Positions 24,461-33,602 of a stretch of DNA of 64,000 nucleotides are shown piece by piece. The position numbers and the translations under genes were made by a program. Under the pieces are notes generated by a model. It saw nothing but the letters and a program-made list of their open reading frames with translations, was not told the origin of the DNA and ran no database searches. How positions within the stretch are numbered: position 1 is the first letter of the stretch; each line of letters opens with the position of its first letter. This DNA is from Arabidopsis thaliana (lineage: Eukaryota; Streptophyta; Magnoliopsida; Brassicales; Brassicaceae): the NCBI RefSeq assembly GCF_000001735.4, contig NC_003071.7, positions 9,169,151 through 9,233,150 of the forward strand. The letters are read 5' to 3'.

Positions 24461-24537
24461 TTCTCGTTCTTCCGACTAAGTATTTTAGTCCGTTTCTTGA
24501 CCATGGTCTAGTTTTCTCCTAAAACAACCTGGCCTCT

Positions 24538-25341
24538 TTATGAACGCGGGACGCGATCGTTACAGTGTCCCTCTTCACCGCAAATCCAACAACCCTTCTT
24601 AGATCTAGATTTGGATCTAGACTTCTTGTTGTTGTTGTTGTTGCCTCGCTGTTCAGTCCTTCCTCTTGTCTCAGTCTTTTCCTTGACAAAGAGACCTTCA
24701 GCCTGACCCTTAATACTCTTCTTGTTAGACCCTAACTCTAGTTCCTTAGAGTAGATAGCTGCTACAACCTCATCTAACGATAAAGTGACTCTTCCTAACC
24801 CATACTTCAGAGTATCTCTAAGTTGATCAAACGGCTTAGGTAATGACATGAGTAGTAATATAGCTTGGTCTTCATCAGAAACTAACACGTTCGTGTTCTC
24901 TAAATCAGCTATAATACGCAAGAACTCATCTATATTACCTTCTATGCTGAGGTTTTCTGACATCTTGAAGCTGTAAAGCTTCTGTTTTTGGTAGATTCTG
25001 TTTGGTAGCGCCTTAGACATGTACAGTTTGTCAAGCACGCCTAGCATAGCAGCTGCAGACTGCTCCTTCTTAATCTTCCTCAAGACTCTATCAGTAACAC
25101 TCAGCACAATGGCGCTTCTCGCCTTTCTCCTTTTTTCTTCCAAGAGCTCTCGTCTCAGTACCTCTTCCTTCTCTTCTTCTTCAGTAAGCTGCATCTCTGC
25201 AACTTTCTCCACCAAATCGTCTTCTTCCTTAAGAGCCACACTCAGGCCTAGAATGTCTAGATGCGCCATGAGCTTCTCTTTCCACATCGTGTAATCCCCA
25301 CGACCATCAAACTTTTCAACCTCTATTCTTGCTGCAGACAT
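24538..25341 (-). CDS. Copia gag (nucleocapsid precursor), 3' end disrupted
   Basis: Gag begins at ATG 25341, 48 bases inside the PBS, and shows the UBN2-type domain (FDGRGDYTMWKEKL near the N-terminus, LLMSLPKPFDQLRDTLKYG in the middle). A Lys/Arg/Ser-rich region leads to a CCHC zinc knuckle. Only the first two Cys and the His of the knuckle lie on this side of the nested solo LTR; the last Cys is encoded on the pol side. The frame now reads into the solo LTR and stops at 24538, so the product would lack a complete knuckle and all of pol. Confidence 0.9.
   Translation of the reverse strand: MSAARIEVEKFDGRGDYTMWKEKLMAHLDILGLSVALKEEDDLVEKVAEMQLTEEEEKEEVLRRELLEEKRRKARSAIVLSVTDRVLRKIKKEQSAAAMLGVLDKLYMSKALPNRIYQKQKLYSFKMSENLSIEGNIDEFLRIIADLENTNVLVSDEDQAILLLMSLPKPFDQLRDTLKYGLGRVTLSLDEVVAAIYSKELELGSNKKSIKGQAEGLFVKEKTETRGRTEQRGNNNNNKKSRSKSRSKKGCWICGEEGHCNDRVPRS
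24565..24569. repeat. Target site duplication of the nested solo LTR, right copy
   Basis: GTGTC immediately right of the ...TTACA end of the inserted block. Confidence 0.92.
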
Positions 25342-25389
25342 AGTTCAGGATCTTTGAATCTTTAGAGATCCACAGAACAATGAACCTAT

Positions 25390-25402
25390 GGCTCTGATAC
25401 CA
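25390..25402 (-). other. Primer binding site for initiator Met-tRNA
   Basis: On the minus strand TGGTATCAGAGCC lies three bases inside the 5' LTR. It is the common plant Copia PBS, complementary to the 3' end of initiator methionine tRNA. Confidence 0.9.
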
Positions 25403-25405
25403 CTC

Positions 25406-26129
25406 TGTAAGGATTTCTTGACCTCAAGCTGTCGACTTAACTTGAGAGTAAGCCCCACAAAACCAAGAACAGAAAGGACGGATAAGAGCTTGAATGAGAG
25501 ACAGAGAAAACAGATCAATAGGTGAGTGTTTTTGTGTGTGAGATAACAAGAAGAACACAGAGAGTTTGTTAACCCAGTTCACCACCGAAGTAGCTACGTC
25601 TGGGTCGAGTATGATACTCGGAATCCACTAGGTTCAATATAGAACTTACACCTAGAAACAATAAGTGACGCACACCAATGCCCTTCACTAGCACTTGATG
25701 TTCACTCTATGTGTTTCTAGCCTTAGAGAATACAAGAAAAGTTTAAGCTTATTACAAGTATTCTCTCCTTAGTCTATATCACTCAATCTCACTCTACACT
25801 CTCTCAAACCTAACAAGCCTCTTATATAGCAACAAGAGGTAACCTATGCAATGACCTAAAGCAGCCGCTCCTTTCACTTTGTCGCTGAGCACAGCTCATA
25901 GGAGTCGCCATCACCAAATCAAGACAAAGACTGCTTTAACCAATTGGGAGCACCAGAGGACGAACGAGTACGGACTCCTTGCTGTCAATGTAGCCGTTTC
26001 CCCTATCTGTGGTCCCAAAAGCAGTTTCATCATGGTCTCATTTACATTCACCTCAGTAAAACATTTAAACCCAATGAGTCATCATCTTGATGGGACTAGT
26101 AGCTTGATCATCAAGGTTTCATCTTCACA
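25406..26129 (-). repeat. 5' LTR of the Copia element
   Basis: 724 bp, TG...CA ends, matching the left LTR with about five substitutions. The minus-strand TATATAAG box at 25822-25829 would be the promoter TATA box for the genomic RNA. Confidence 0.94.
25822..25829 (-). promoter_or_regulatory. TATA box in the Copia 5' LTR
   Basis: TATATAAG on the minus strand, in the orientation that would transcribe gag and pol. It is unchanged in the other LTR. Confidence 0.6.
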
Positions 26130-26134
26130 AAACC
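26130..26134. repeat. Target site duplication of the Copia element, right copy
   Basis: AAACC immediately after the right LTR, identical to the left copy. Confidence 0.92.
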
Positions 26135-26445
26135 ATAACACGTAATATATGGTCCCCAATTGAATGATTTAATTAAGACCGTAAAACATTATTGATTTAT
26201 GATTTAATATTATTGATTTTTCATGGATCTTTTGTCTAAAATTCTCTTTATGATATTTTTTTTGATGTTTTACTTTTGGTATTTCAAATTATTCTTTATA
26301 TATTTTGTTTGTTTGAGCTTTGATTCTATTTTAAAATATTAGAATTTCTTATTTATAAATCACAATATTTCATTTCTTATAGCATATATGAACGTTTAAA
26401 TCGCCTACAATCATCTAGATTGCGATTAGGTGTTCCAACGCTTCC
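26135..26445. other. AT-rich spacer between the Copia element and the defensin-like gene
   Basis: Very AT-rich. It probably includes the 3' UTR of the defensin-like gene near its right end. No coding sequence is seen. Confidence 0.45.
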
Positions 26446-26776
26446 TCAAACAGCTCTACAAATACATTCTCCAACAACGCAACCATAATAAAAGTCTTTT
26501 TGGCATCGATGAGATTGGGGACAATCACGATCCGTCTTGCACCGATCCACCTTCGTCGGCTTAATCTCAGCTGTTAGACTCTCTTTTAATGTCGAGCTAG
26601 TGGCTTGAATTCCAGATATATTCACCAACAGCGTGCCTATAAAATGCAAACATATACCACATTTTATTTAGTCTCTTAGATTGATTTAATCAATATATAT
26701 ATAGAGAGAGAGAGAGAAGCTAACATGAAAGACAAAGAACGAAAACGATGAAGATTGTAGTTTTTGATGCGGCCAT
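26446..26776 (-). CDS. Small secreted defensin-like (DEFL) cysteine-rich peptide (At2g21465)
   Basis: Two exons, 26776-26725 and 26636-26446, join to 80 residues. Exon 1 encodes a hydrophobic signal peptide and the intron lies just after it, which is the usual DEFL gene layout. The mature part has six Cys in the order C-x5-C-x5-C-x7-C-x4-C-x-C near the C-terminus, ending GECICRAV. DEFL peptides are secreted and act in defence or in cell signalling, often in reproductive tissues; nothing in the sequence decides between these. The peptide is a single copy here, about 300 bases from the Copia right LTR. A TATA-like TATATAT motif is nearby but not clearly placed. Confidence 0.8.
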
Positions 26777-27194
26777 GTCTTTAGCTTGAAATATTTGGAT
26801 ATGAGGATTATTTATGGTTTAGAGTTTATAAAACACGTTATGATATCTGTATGTGGTGGTTTGGATGCTTATATATTGTGCCTTGGAGCATGAAATTGGT
26901 AATTTAATTAATACATAATAGAACTTTGACAAATAAGATTTTGGCAATTAATTTATTAGTGAAGACTGAAGACTACGAAGGAGAAAGTTAGGAATAATTT
27001 ACTTTCCTATGATCTTATACTATTTAAAATAATATTTTATGTAATTCCTTCTCATTCATAATTTGTTATACCATTTGGAAGTAATATTTGATATATATGA
27101 GATTTACATAATTTATCCACCTCATTTGGAATCATATCACAAAAATATTTTTCACCAAATTTGACAAGGAACAAAAAGAAACAATATTCTTTCC

Positions 27195-27363
27195 TTTTAT
27201 AAAAAATGTAATATTAATTTATTTAACAAAATGGATTATTTACAAGAAAATATACAAATTTCACGAAATAAAAGAAATATTTCTTATAAATTCCATGAAA
27301 TTTGTTTTTTTTTGTAAATAAACCATTTTGTAAAATTAATTAATATTACATTTTTTAAAAAGT
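27195..27363. repeat. AT-rich foldback (MITE-like inverted repeat)
   Basis: The left arm (27195-27266) and right arm (27292-27363) are reverse complements over about 70 bases with roughly one mismatch in nine, sharing AAAAAATGTAATATTAATT and ACAAAATGG. The spacer contains the perfect palindrome AAGAAATATTTCTT, so the whole block can fold into one hairpin. No clear target duplication was found. It is probably a foldback or MITE element. Confidence 0.75.
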
Positions 27364-27894
27364 AACAAAGGTTTTATTCCCTGTAGTTTGTTCTATTTCA
27401 TTTCTCTTCATTCTTTCTTCTTTTTGTTCCTATTATTTTAGGAGTTATTATTAAAAATAGGCATTTGTTGGGTTGGAAATTAGAGATTAGGAAATTTTGT
27501 AATGCTTTACAGAATTAAACATTTCTGGTTTTGTGTCTTGACAATTTTACCCTTCATTCCACTAGAGCGAATAATGAAAATTTAACTTAGCTTTCTAATG
27601 ACTGAAGTGAATGCCAATAATTGTAGATCGATTATGTGCTAGGATTTGTTGCTGTTGGGATTAGTGGACAAGATTAATTTTCATTTACAATGGATATGTT
27701 TAAGCTACGAAGTTGTTGTGTACAATTGTAGATTTTTGAAACTGTAAAACAAGATTAGAAAAGAAGAACATCACAGGAGAAACCTGATTGAGGTCACAAT
27801 ATTACAAAATTTACAACTTTTGCAGAAACGAATATTGGTTTGGGTGTATACACCACCGAGACATTAGTAGTATTTGGTTCATGAAATGAAATCA

Positions 27895-28047
27895 TTTTTT
27901 TTTTTTTTTGAATACCAGAGATTCTGGGTCAAAGTCCGTAATCCTCCCAAATCTGAAACCACAGCATATAATATTAGTTTAGTCTCAAGCGTCACTCGAA
28001 CCGGCAACCTCTAAGCTTCACCTAGGGTTTTTACCAATTAAGCTAAC
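27895..28047 (-). mobile_element. tRNA-derived SINE with poly(A) tail
   Basis: Read on minus, the unit starts GTTAGCTTAATTGG, which fits a Pol III A box, and about 35 bases on has GCCGGTTCGAGTGAC, which fits a B box. It ends in a run of 15 A. Flanking sequences share an imperfect TTCATTT...ACCAAATA stretch that may be a decayed target duplication. Length about 153 bp is typical of plant SINEs. Confidence 0.72.
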
Positions 28048-29435
28048 GATATTTGGTATAAATGAATTCTTTTTTAGTTACACTCAGATGGATACTAGGC
28101 TTTACAGACAAAGAAGTCGAGAGTGCACAAGCACCAATCCTACTAAATCCATTTTGATCACTTCACAACATGATATCAAGTGAAATGGATATTATTTATG
28201 AGGAAGTGTAATTTAATAATCTAGGTTACACCTATGTGTATATAATGCAACAAACAATCAATTAGTAAAACTACACCCCAAAGCGAATTACAAGATCAAC
28301 ACAAAGAGTCACATAAATGTGCATTCAAGAAATGACAATAAACACTAAGGTCTTGAATATGGGAGAACCCAATTAGACGAGATAAAATGCAAGCCAATAA
28401 CAGGTAATTAGGACTACAAAACAAAGAGATAAAATGCATAACATGATTCAAAATTGGAAACTAAATTGAACAATCAATGAGCTAACTAGGGCTATTAGAG
28501 TAATCAACACAAGAGAATGCATCAAGGTAAAGAAGGAGAATCAAGCACATACATTAGTCGTATGTGACTAACGACCAATGAATTAGTGAAACTAAACCCT
28601 AAAGTCAATTACAAGTATCATCCCGAGGGAATTACATAAACACCTATTGAAGAAAGGAAATACTAAAGACCAGAGAACCCAATGGGCATGATAAAACACA
28701 AGGCAAAGAGCTCTAAGTATCATGACAGAGAAGAAGAGGTAACACACCGAATTCAACACACAATGAAGAAAGAACATTACACCATGAGAGACGTACGATG
28801 CTTCCATTCAGTATCCATTGTAGGAATTCATCAAACCAGAGAAAGCATTACTTGAATATACATTCCATCAACCAAGCAAAAAGTCGTGACTGAAATAAAC
28901 TACAAATTCAACAAAACAAACGTGTTTTGTTTTTATCAAAACGTCATTGTCTAGATTTATTGAATTAAGCTTTAACTCTTAGCAAATGATTGAGATAGTT
29001 TAAACAAATATCAAGAACTTAACCTAACGTAAGCTATAAACTCTATATAAAAAAATCCATCAGTAGAGATAGTTTATAAAATTTGAAAAGAAAAAAATTA
29101 AAAGGCTTGAGTCCGATCAAACTACTAATTAAAAGCCATCACTAAATTGAGCAAGAAGGTGTAAAGACATTTATATGAAAAAAAATATATATCTTTTTAA
29201 TTAATGTTTTTCAAACATAAGTTTACATAAAAAATAAAAATTCACTCGAATCAAAATTTTGTTTTGACTCGAATCGAATTGAATTAAAAAAGTCAACTAC
29301 ACTAAATATTCGAAAGAGGAAACTAACAAGTTTACACACAAAAAAGCCCACGTGACTCTTTTTTCTCCAAGAGACGTCTCTTTTCCTCTTCTCTCCTTTG
29401 TTCTTTCTTCCAAATTTCCCAAATCCCTCCACAAT

Positions 29436-29443
29436 AAACCCTA
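29436..29443 (+). promoter_or_regulatory. Telo-box (AAACCCTA) upstream of SAE2
   Basis: AAACCCTA lies about 165 bases before the ATG, in the likely leader or core promoter. The motif is common in promoters of growth-related housekeeping genes in Arabidopsis. Confidence 0.45.
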
Positions 29444-29601
29444 GAAAATCAAAATTCGCTACTATTTCTCTGTTCCCTAATTTCTTTCGATTTCAATTCA
29501 TTAGTCCTAAAAAGCTTTAATTTTTCTAATCCCCCAGTTCTCCTTCTTCTGCTTCTGAATCGTCGTTTAACGTATTGCTCCGTCTTTTCACTTTCTCCGC
29601 C

Positions 29602-32600
29602 ATGGCTACGCAACAACAGCAATCCGCCATTAAAGTAAGCTCTGAAGGTGAACTTAAGCTTCTTTTTATTGGGGTGTTTTCAAATTGAAGTCTTTTCAAT
29701 TCTCCTGTGTTTGGTTTTAGGGCGCGAAAGTGCTTATGGTTGGAGCTGGTGGGATTGGTTGCGAGTTACTTAAGACTCTTGCTCTTTCTGGATTCGAGGA
29801 CATTCATATTGTAAGTTTCTCAATTTCTTTCCACTTTTTCTGTTTTCGTGACTTTTAGTATTCTTAACTTGTGATTTCTTCTTCTTCTCTATTGAGATTC
29901 TGGGTCACAGACGAAAGTTTAAGCATTTCAAATCTCCTATTGTGCTACTGGATTTGATTGGCATTTAGGGTTATTGATGATTTGAGTAATTTCAACATCT
30001 TTGAGCTTTTAGATCAAGTTAAGTTTGACTTGGAAGATGGAATCATATGTCTCTAGGAGGACTCTCTGTTTAGCTGTCTTCGCCAATAGGTTTAGTGTAA
30101 TTTCTAAGACTAGTTAGGCTATTTATAATTTGGTGTGCATGAATTGCTTCTGTTTTAATTTTCGGATTTTGTAGATTTATGATTGATGTTTTGTATCAGA
30201 AACCATCGGATTTCACCTGTGCTCCTACTGGATTTCTGTATGAATAGAGCAGGGACTTATAAGATTAGTTTGTAACCGTGATTAAGTTACTGAACTCTTG
30301 TGTTACAGATTGACATGGACACTATTGAAGTCAGTAACCTGAATAGGCAATTTCTATTCCGTCGTTCTCATGTTGGGCAGTCTAAGGCTAAGGTAATTTT
30401 GCTTGAGCTAAGTCCAAGGAAAGCCAGTTCATAAGAGTTAATATATTTTTACCATATCACCAGGTTGCCAGAGATGCAGTCTTGAGATTTAGGCCTAACA
30501 TTAATATAAGATCATACCATGCAAATGTGAAGAATCCCGAGTTTGATGTTGATTTTTTCAAGCAATTTGATGTTGTTCTGAATGGGCTGGACAACTTGGA
30601 CGCAAGGCGTCATGTGAATCGCCTTTGTCTTGCAGCTGATGTTCCTCTTGTAGAAAGTGGGACAACGGGCTTCCTTGGACAGGTTATTCTGCTTGCCTTT
30701 TGGTCTTGCAGCTCTTCTTTCTCTTATCATTATTCTATGAGTTAGATGCACTACAATGTTAGGCTTGAATGGTGTACTGTTGTCATTTCTCTCGTATCTG
30801 ACTTTGCAATACTTGCTTGTAAAAATCAGGTAACTGTGCATATAAAGGGAAAAACAGAATGTTATGAGTGCCAAACCAAACCTGCTCCAAAGACTTATCC
30901 TGTGTGTACAATAACCAGCACGCCAACTAAGGTATTAACACTGTCTTGTTTGTTCCAAATTTTTGTGAATCTTGGGGAAATTATATTCTATCTTGGCTTA
31001 TATAGTATTATCCTAAGCATAGAGCTTGTTTTTGATGTGCCGATGAATTTTGAATTGATTCTGCAGTTTGTGCACTGTATTGTATGGGCAAAAGACCTGC
31101 TCTTTGCAAAGTTGTTTGGCGACAAGAATCAAGATAATGATCTTAATGTGCGATCCAACAATTCTGCAAGCTCATCCAAAGAAACAGAAGATGTATTTGA
31201 ACGTTCAGAAGATGAAGATATTGAGCAGTATGGTAGGAAGATATATGATCATGTGTTTGGTTCTAACATTGAAGCGGCTTTGTCCAATGAAGAGACATGG
31301 AAAAATCGCAGACGACCAAGGCCTATATACAGTAAGGATGTCTTGCCTGAAAGTCTGACTCAACAAAATGGAAGCACTCAGAATTGTTCTGTTACTGATG
31401 GTGATTTAATGGTCTCTGCCATGCCATCGCTTGGCCTGAAGAATCCACAGGAATTGTGGGGTCTAACGCAGAATTCTCTTGTGTTCATAGAAGCATTGAA
31501 GTTGTTCTTCGCCAAGAGAAAGAAGGTCTGTGTGGTCCTTTTTGTAAACTCTCCTTGTCTATAGATAAGTTTCGGTGCACTGATTAATTCATGGTTTTAT
31601 CGATATGCTGCCACAGGAAATAGGACACCTTACTTTTGACAAAGATGATCAGTTAGCTGTAGAATTTGTTACTGCTGCTGCAAATATCCGTGCTGAGTCT
31701 TTCGGAATTCCTTTGCACAGCCTTTTTGAAGCGAAAGGTATTGCTGGAAACATTGTTCATGCTGTTGCTACGACCAACGCCATTATTGCTGGTTTAATTG
31801 TCATTGAAGCAATCAAAGTGCTGAAAAAGGATGTGGACAAGTTCAGGTTTGTTACTTTGAAATCGTCTGTGTTTCATAAGGTTTTAGCGTTCTTGATATC
31901 TATTTAAAAATCATTTTTGTTCTCTCTAGAATGACATATTGCTTAGAACACCCAAGCAAAAAGCTGCTGCTTATGCCAATCGAGCCATATGAACCTAATC
32001 CTGCTTGCTATGTCTGTTCCGAGGTATACACATCATTGTTGTTTAGCCTTCTTTCATAAGCTTCCTTGTATTACCAGTCATCTGATTTTCTTTGTGGTTT
32101 TTATCAACAGACCCCATTAGTACTCGAGATCAATACTCGGAAATCAAAACTACGGGATCTAGTTGATAAAATTGTGAAAACCAAGCTTGGAATGAACCTA
32201 CCGTTGATTATGCACGGGAATTCGCTTCTGTATGAAGTTGGCGATGATCTTGATGATATTATGGTTGCAAACTACAACGCTAATCTTGAGAAGGTTTGGT
32301 CTTGATTGTTCTACCATTTGCAATTAAAACACAGGTTTAGATATCGCAATTTCTCACATGCTTGTAATCTTTTTCAGTATCTATCAGAACTTCCTTCTCC
32401 CATTCTTAACGGAAGCATTCTCACAGTCGAAGATCTTCAACAAGAGCTATCTTGCAAGATAAATGTCAAGCACAGGTTTTTTTCTGAAATTTTGAATCCT
32501 GTTTTAAATTCAGTTTGGTTTCTGATTATATTACCATCGACTTTCCCTAAACTCTTCCATTTCACTGAATCACGAAATCAAGATGGGTTATCATTAGACA

Positions 32601-32986
32601 TCATCCTAGGATTCTCAAATGTAACTATTAGGAGAGTCCTTACCATGTTTGAAACTGGCAGACGTTTAACGCATCCTTTACTTATTCTGTTCTGTCACAG
32701 GGAAGAATTTGACGAGGAAAAAGAACCTGAAGGAATGGTACTCTCTGGATGGACACCATCTCCAGCTACCAATGGCGAGAGCGCATCAACATCAAACAAC
32801 GAGAACCCAGTTGATGTTACAGAGAGTTCCTCAGGATCCGAGCCTGCTTCTAAGAAGAGAAGACTCTCTGAGACCGAGGCCAGTAATCATAAGAAAGAAA
32901 CAGAGAACGTCGAGAGTGAAGATGATGATATCATGGAGGTTGAAAATCCCATGATGGTGAGCAAAAAGAAGATAAGAGTTGAATAG
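29602..32986 (+). CDS. SAE2: SUMO-activating enzyme subunit 2 (At2g21470)
   Basis: Exons 29602-29634, 29721-29810, 30309-30392, 30464-30682, 30830-30931, 31067-31525, 31617-31846, 31930-32023, 32111-32293, 32378-32475 and 32701-32986 give 625 residues. Near the N-terminus the adenylation fold has [11 protein letters not shown], then [17 protein letters not shown]. The catalytic Cys is about 168 in PVCTITSTP, where the SUMO thioester forms. Zinc ligands are C153/C156 (CYEC) and C432/C435 (CYVC). A ubiquitin-like domain follows and the C-terminus has a basic KKRR nuclear signal. SAE2 pairs with SAE1 to adenylate SUMO and pass it to the E2 SCE1. The length and all key residues match the known Arabidopsis protein. 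Confidence 0.96.
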
Positions 32987-33602
32987 GCCCCTTTTTTGAA
33001 AGATCTGATCCCTAAATGCTTGCTTTATTTATTAGCTTCTTTTTACTTCGATCTAACTTTCTACTTTCTGAAATTATGCCACAAGAATTACAAAGTATGA
33101 TTTAGGGATTCTTTGATGAAGAAGAAAACTACTCAGATTGTTAAATATTTACTAGGACAGGATCCTTTGGATGAGGAGCTCAGGAACTCATTTTAAGGAA
33201 GCAATTTTTGCTTTCCAGAGATTCCTGTTATGTTTTCACTAACTGTAAGAGCTCCCTTGTATCTTTATTTCTTCGAGTTATCAAATTTTCTGTTTTTTTT
33301 TTTGTTTTTTTTTGTTTAAGAAATCTCAAACTACTTTTTCAATATTAATAGACTAAAGAATCGGTTGATTATGAAAAGATTTACATACAGTTTATTTGAA
33401 AATTTGTTTTTTGAAACTAAGTATCAACAATAACCTATTACACCGCTGTAGAATACATTTCCGTTACAAAGCAAGATAAAAAAAAAAGAAAAAAATTTAC
33501 CTTACAAATTATACAACAAATCCGATTACCTCAAGAGGATCAATGTTTCATTTTTCTAACTCTTCACACCGTTTGGTTTGGTGCAAATGCTTCATCAGTT
33601 TA
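32987..33602. other. 3' flanks of SAE2 and of the receptor kinase (convergent)
   Basis: The two genes are tail to tail, so this holds both 3' UTRs. It is AT-rich with T and A runs, and no coding sequence is visible. Confidence 0.5.

Larger units (their letters stand above)
22502..24564 (-). mobile_element. Nested solo LTR (2,063 bp) of a different LTR retrotransposon
   Basis: The block begins TGTGAGACCC and ends GATCGTTACA on plus, so it has TG...CA ends, and it is flanked by perfect GTGTC duplications. Deleting it plus one GTGTC restores the gag-pol frame. It has no gag or pol coding sequence, primer site or second LTR, so it is best read as a solo LTR left by LTR-LTR recombination. It is GC-richer than its surroundings and carries several internal tandem arrays. 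A TATATAAG box on the minus strand (24035-24042) suggests transcription in the same direction as the Copia host. The length suggests a Gypsy-type family with long LTRs, but I cannot name it. Confidence 0.88.
18342..26129 (-). mobile_element. Full-length Ty1/Copia LTR retrotransposon with a nested insertion
   Basis: The element is bounded by two 724-bp direct LTRs (TG...CA ends) and a perfect 5-bp AAACC duplication. Its genes run on the minus strand, so the right LTR is the 5' LTR. In order it has 5' LTR, PBS for initiator Met-tRNA, gag, a pol frame with protease, integrase, reverse transcriptase and RNase H, a polypurine tract and the 3' LTR. The integrase-before-RT order and YVDD box place it in Copia. 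By eye I count five differences between the LTRs, all substitutions. The pol part has no internal stop. The gag-pol frame is broken by a 2,063-bp solo LTR of another element at 22502-24564. As it stands this copy cannot make a gag-pol polyprotein, but it could be mobilised in trans if the RNA were still packaged. Confidence 0.95.
26777..29601. other. Repeat-rich intergenic region before SAE2
   Basis: AT-rich DNA holding a long foldback (27195-27363) and a tRNA-derived SINE (27895-28047), annotated separately. Several minor reading frames are present but none has recognisable protein features. The last 200 bases, including the telo-box, belong to the SAE2 promoter and leader. Confidence 0.5.

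Noticed and set aside
28592..28807. A 71-codon hydrophobic minus frame
   Set aside because: No signal, domain or gene context supports it, and it sits in AT-rich intergenic DNA where such frames arise by chance.
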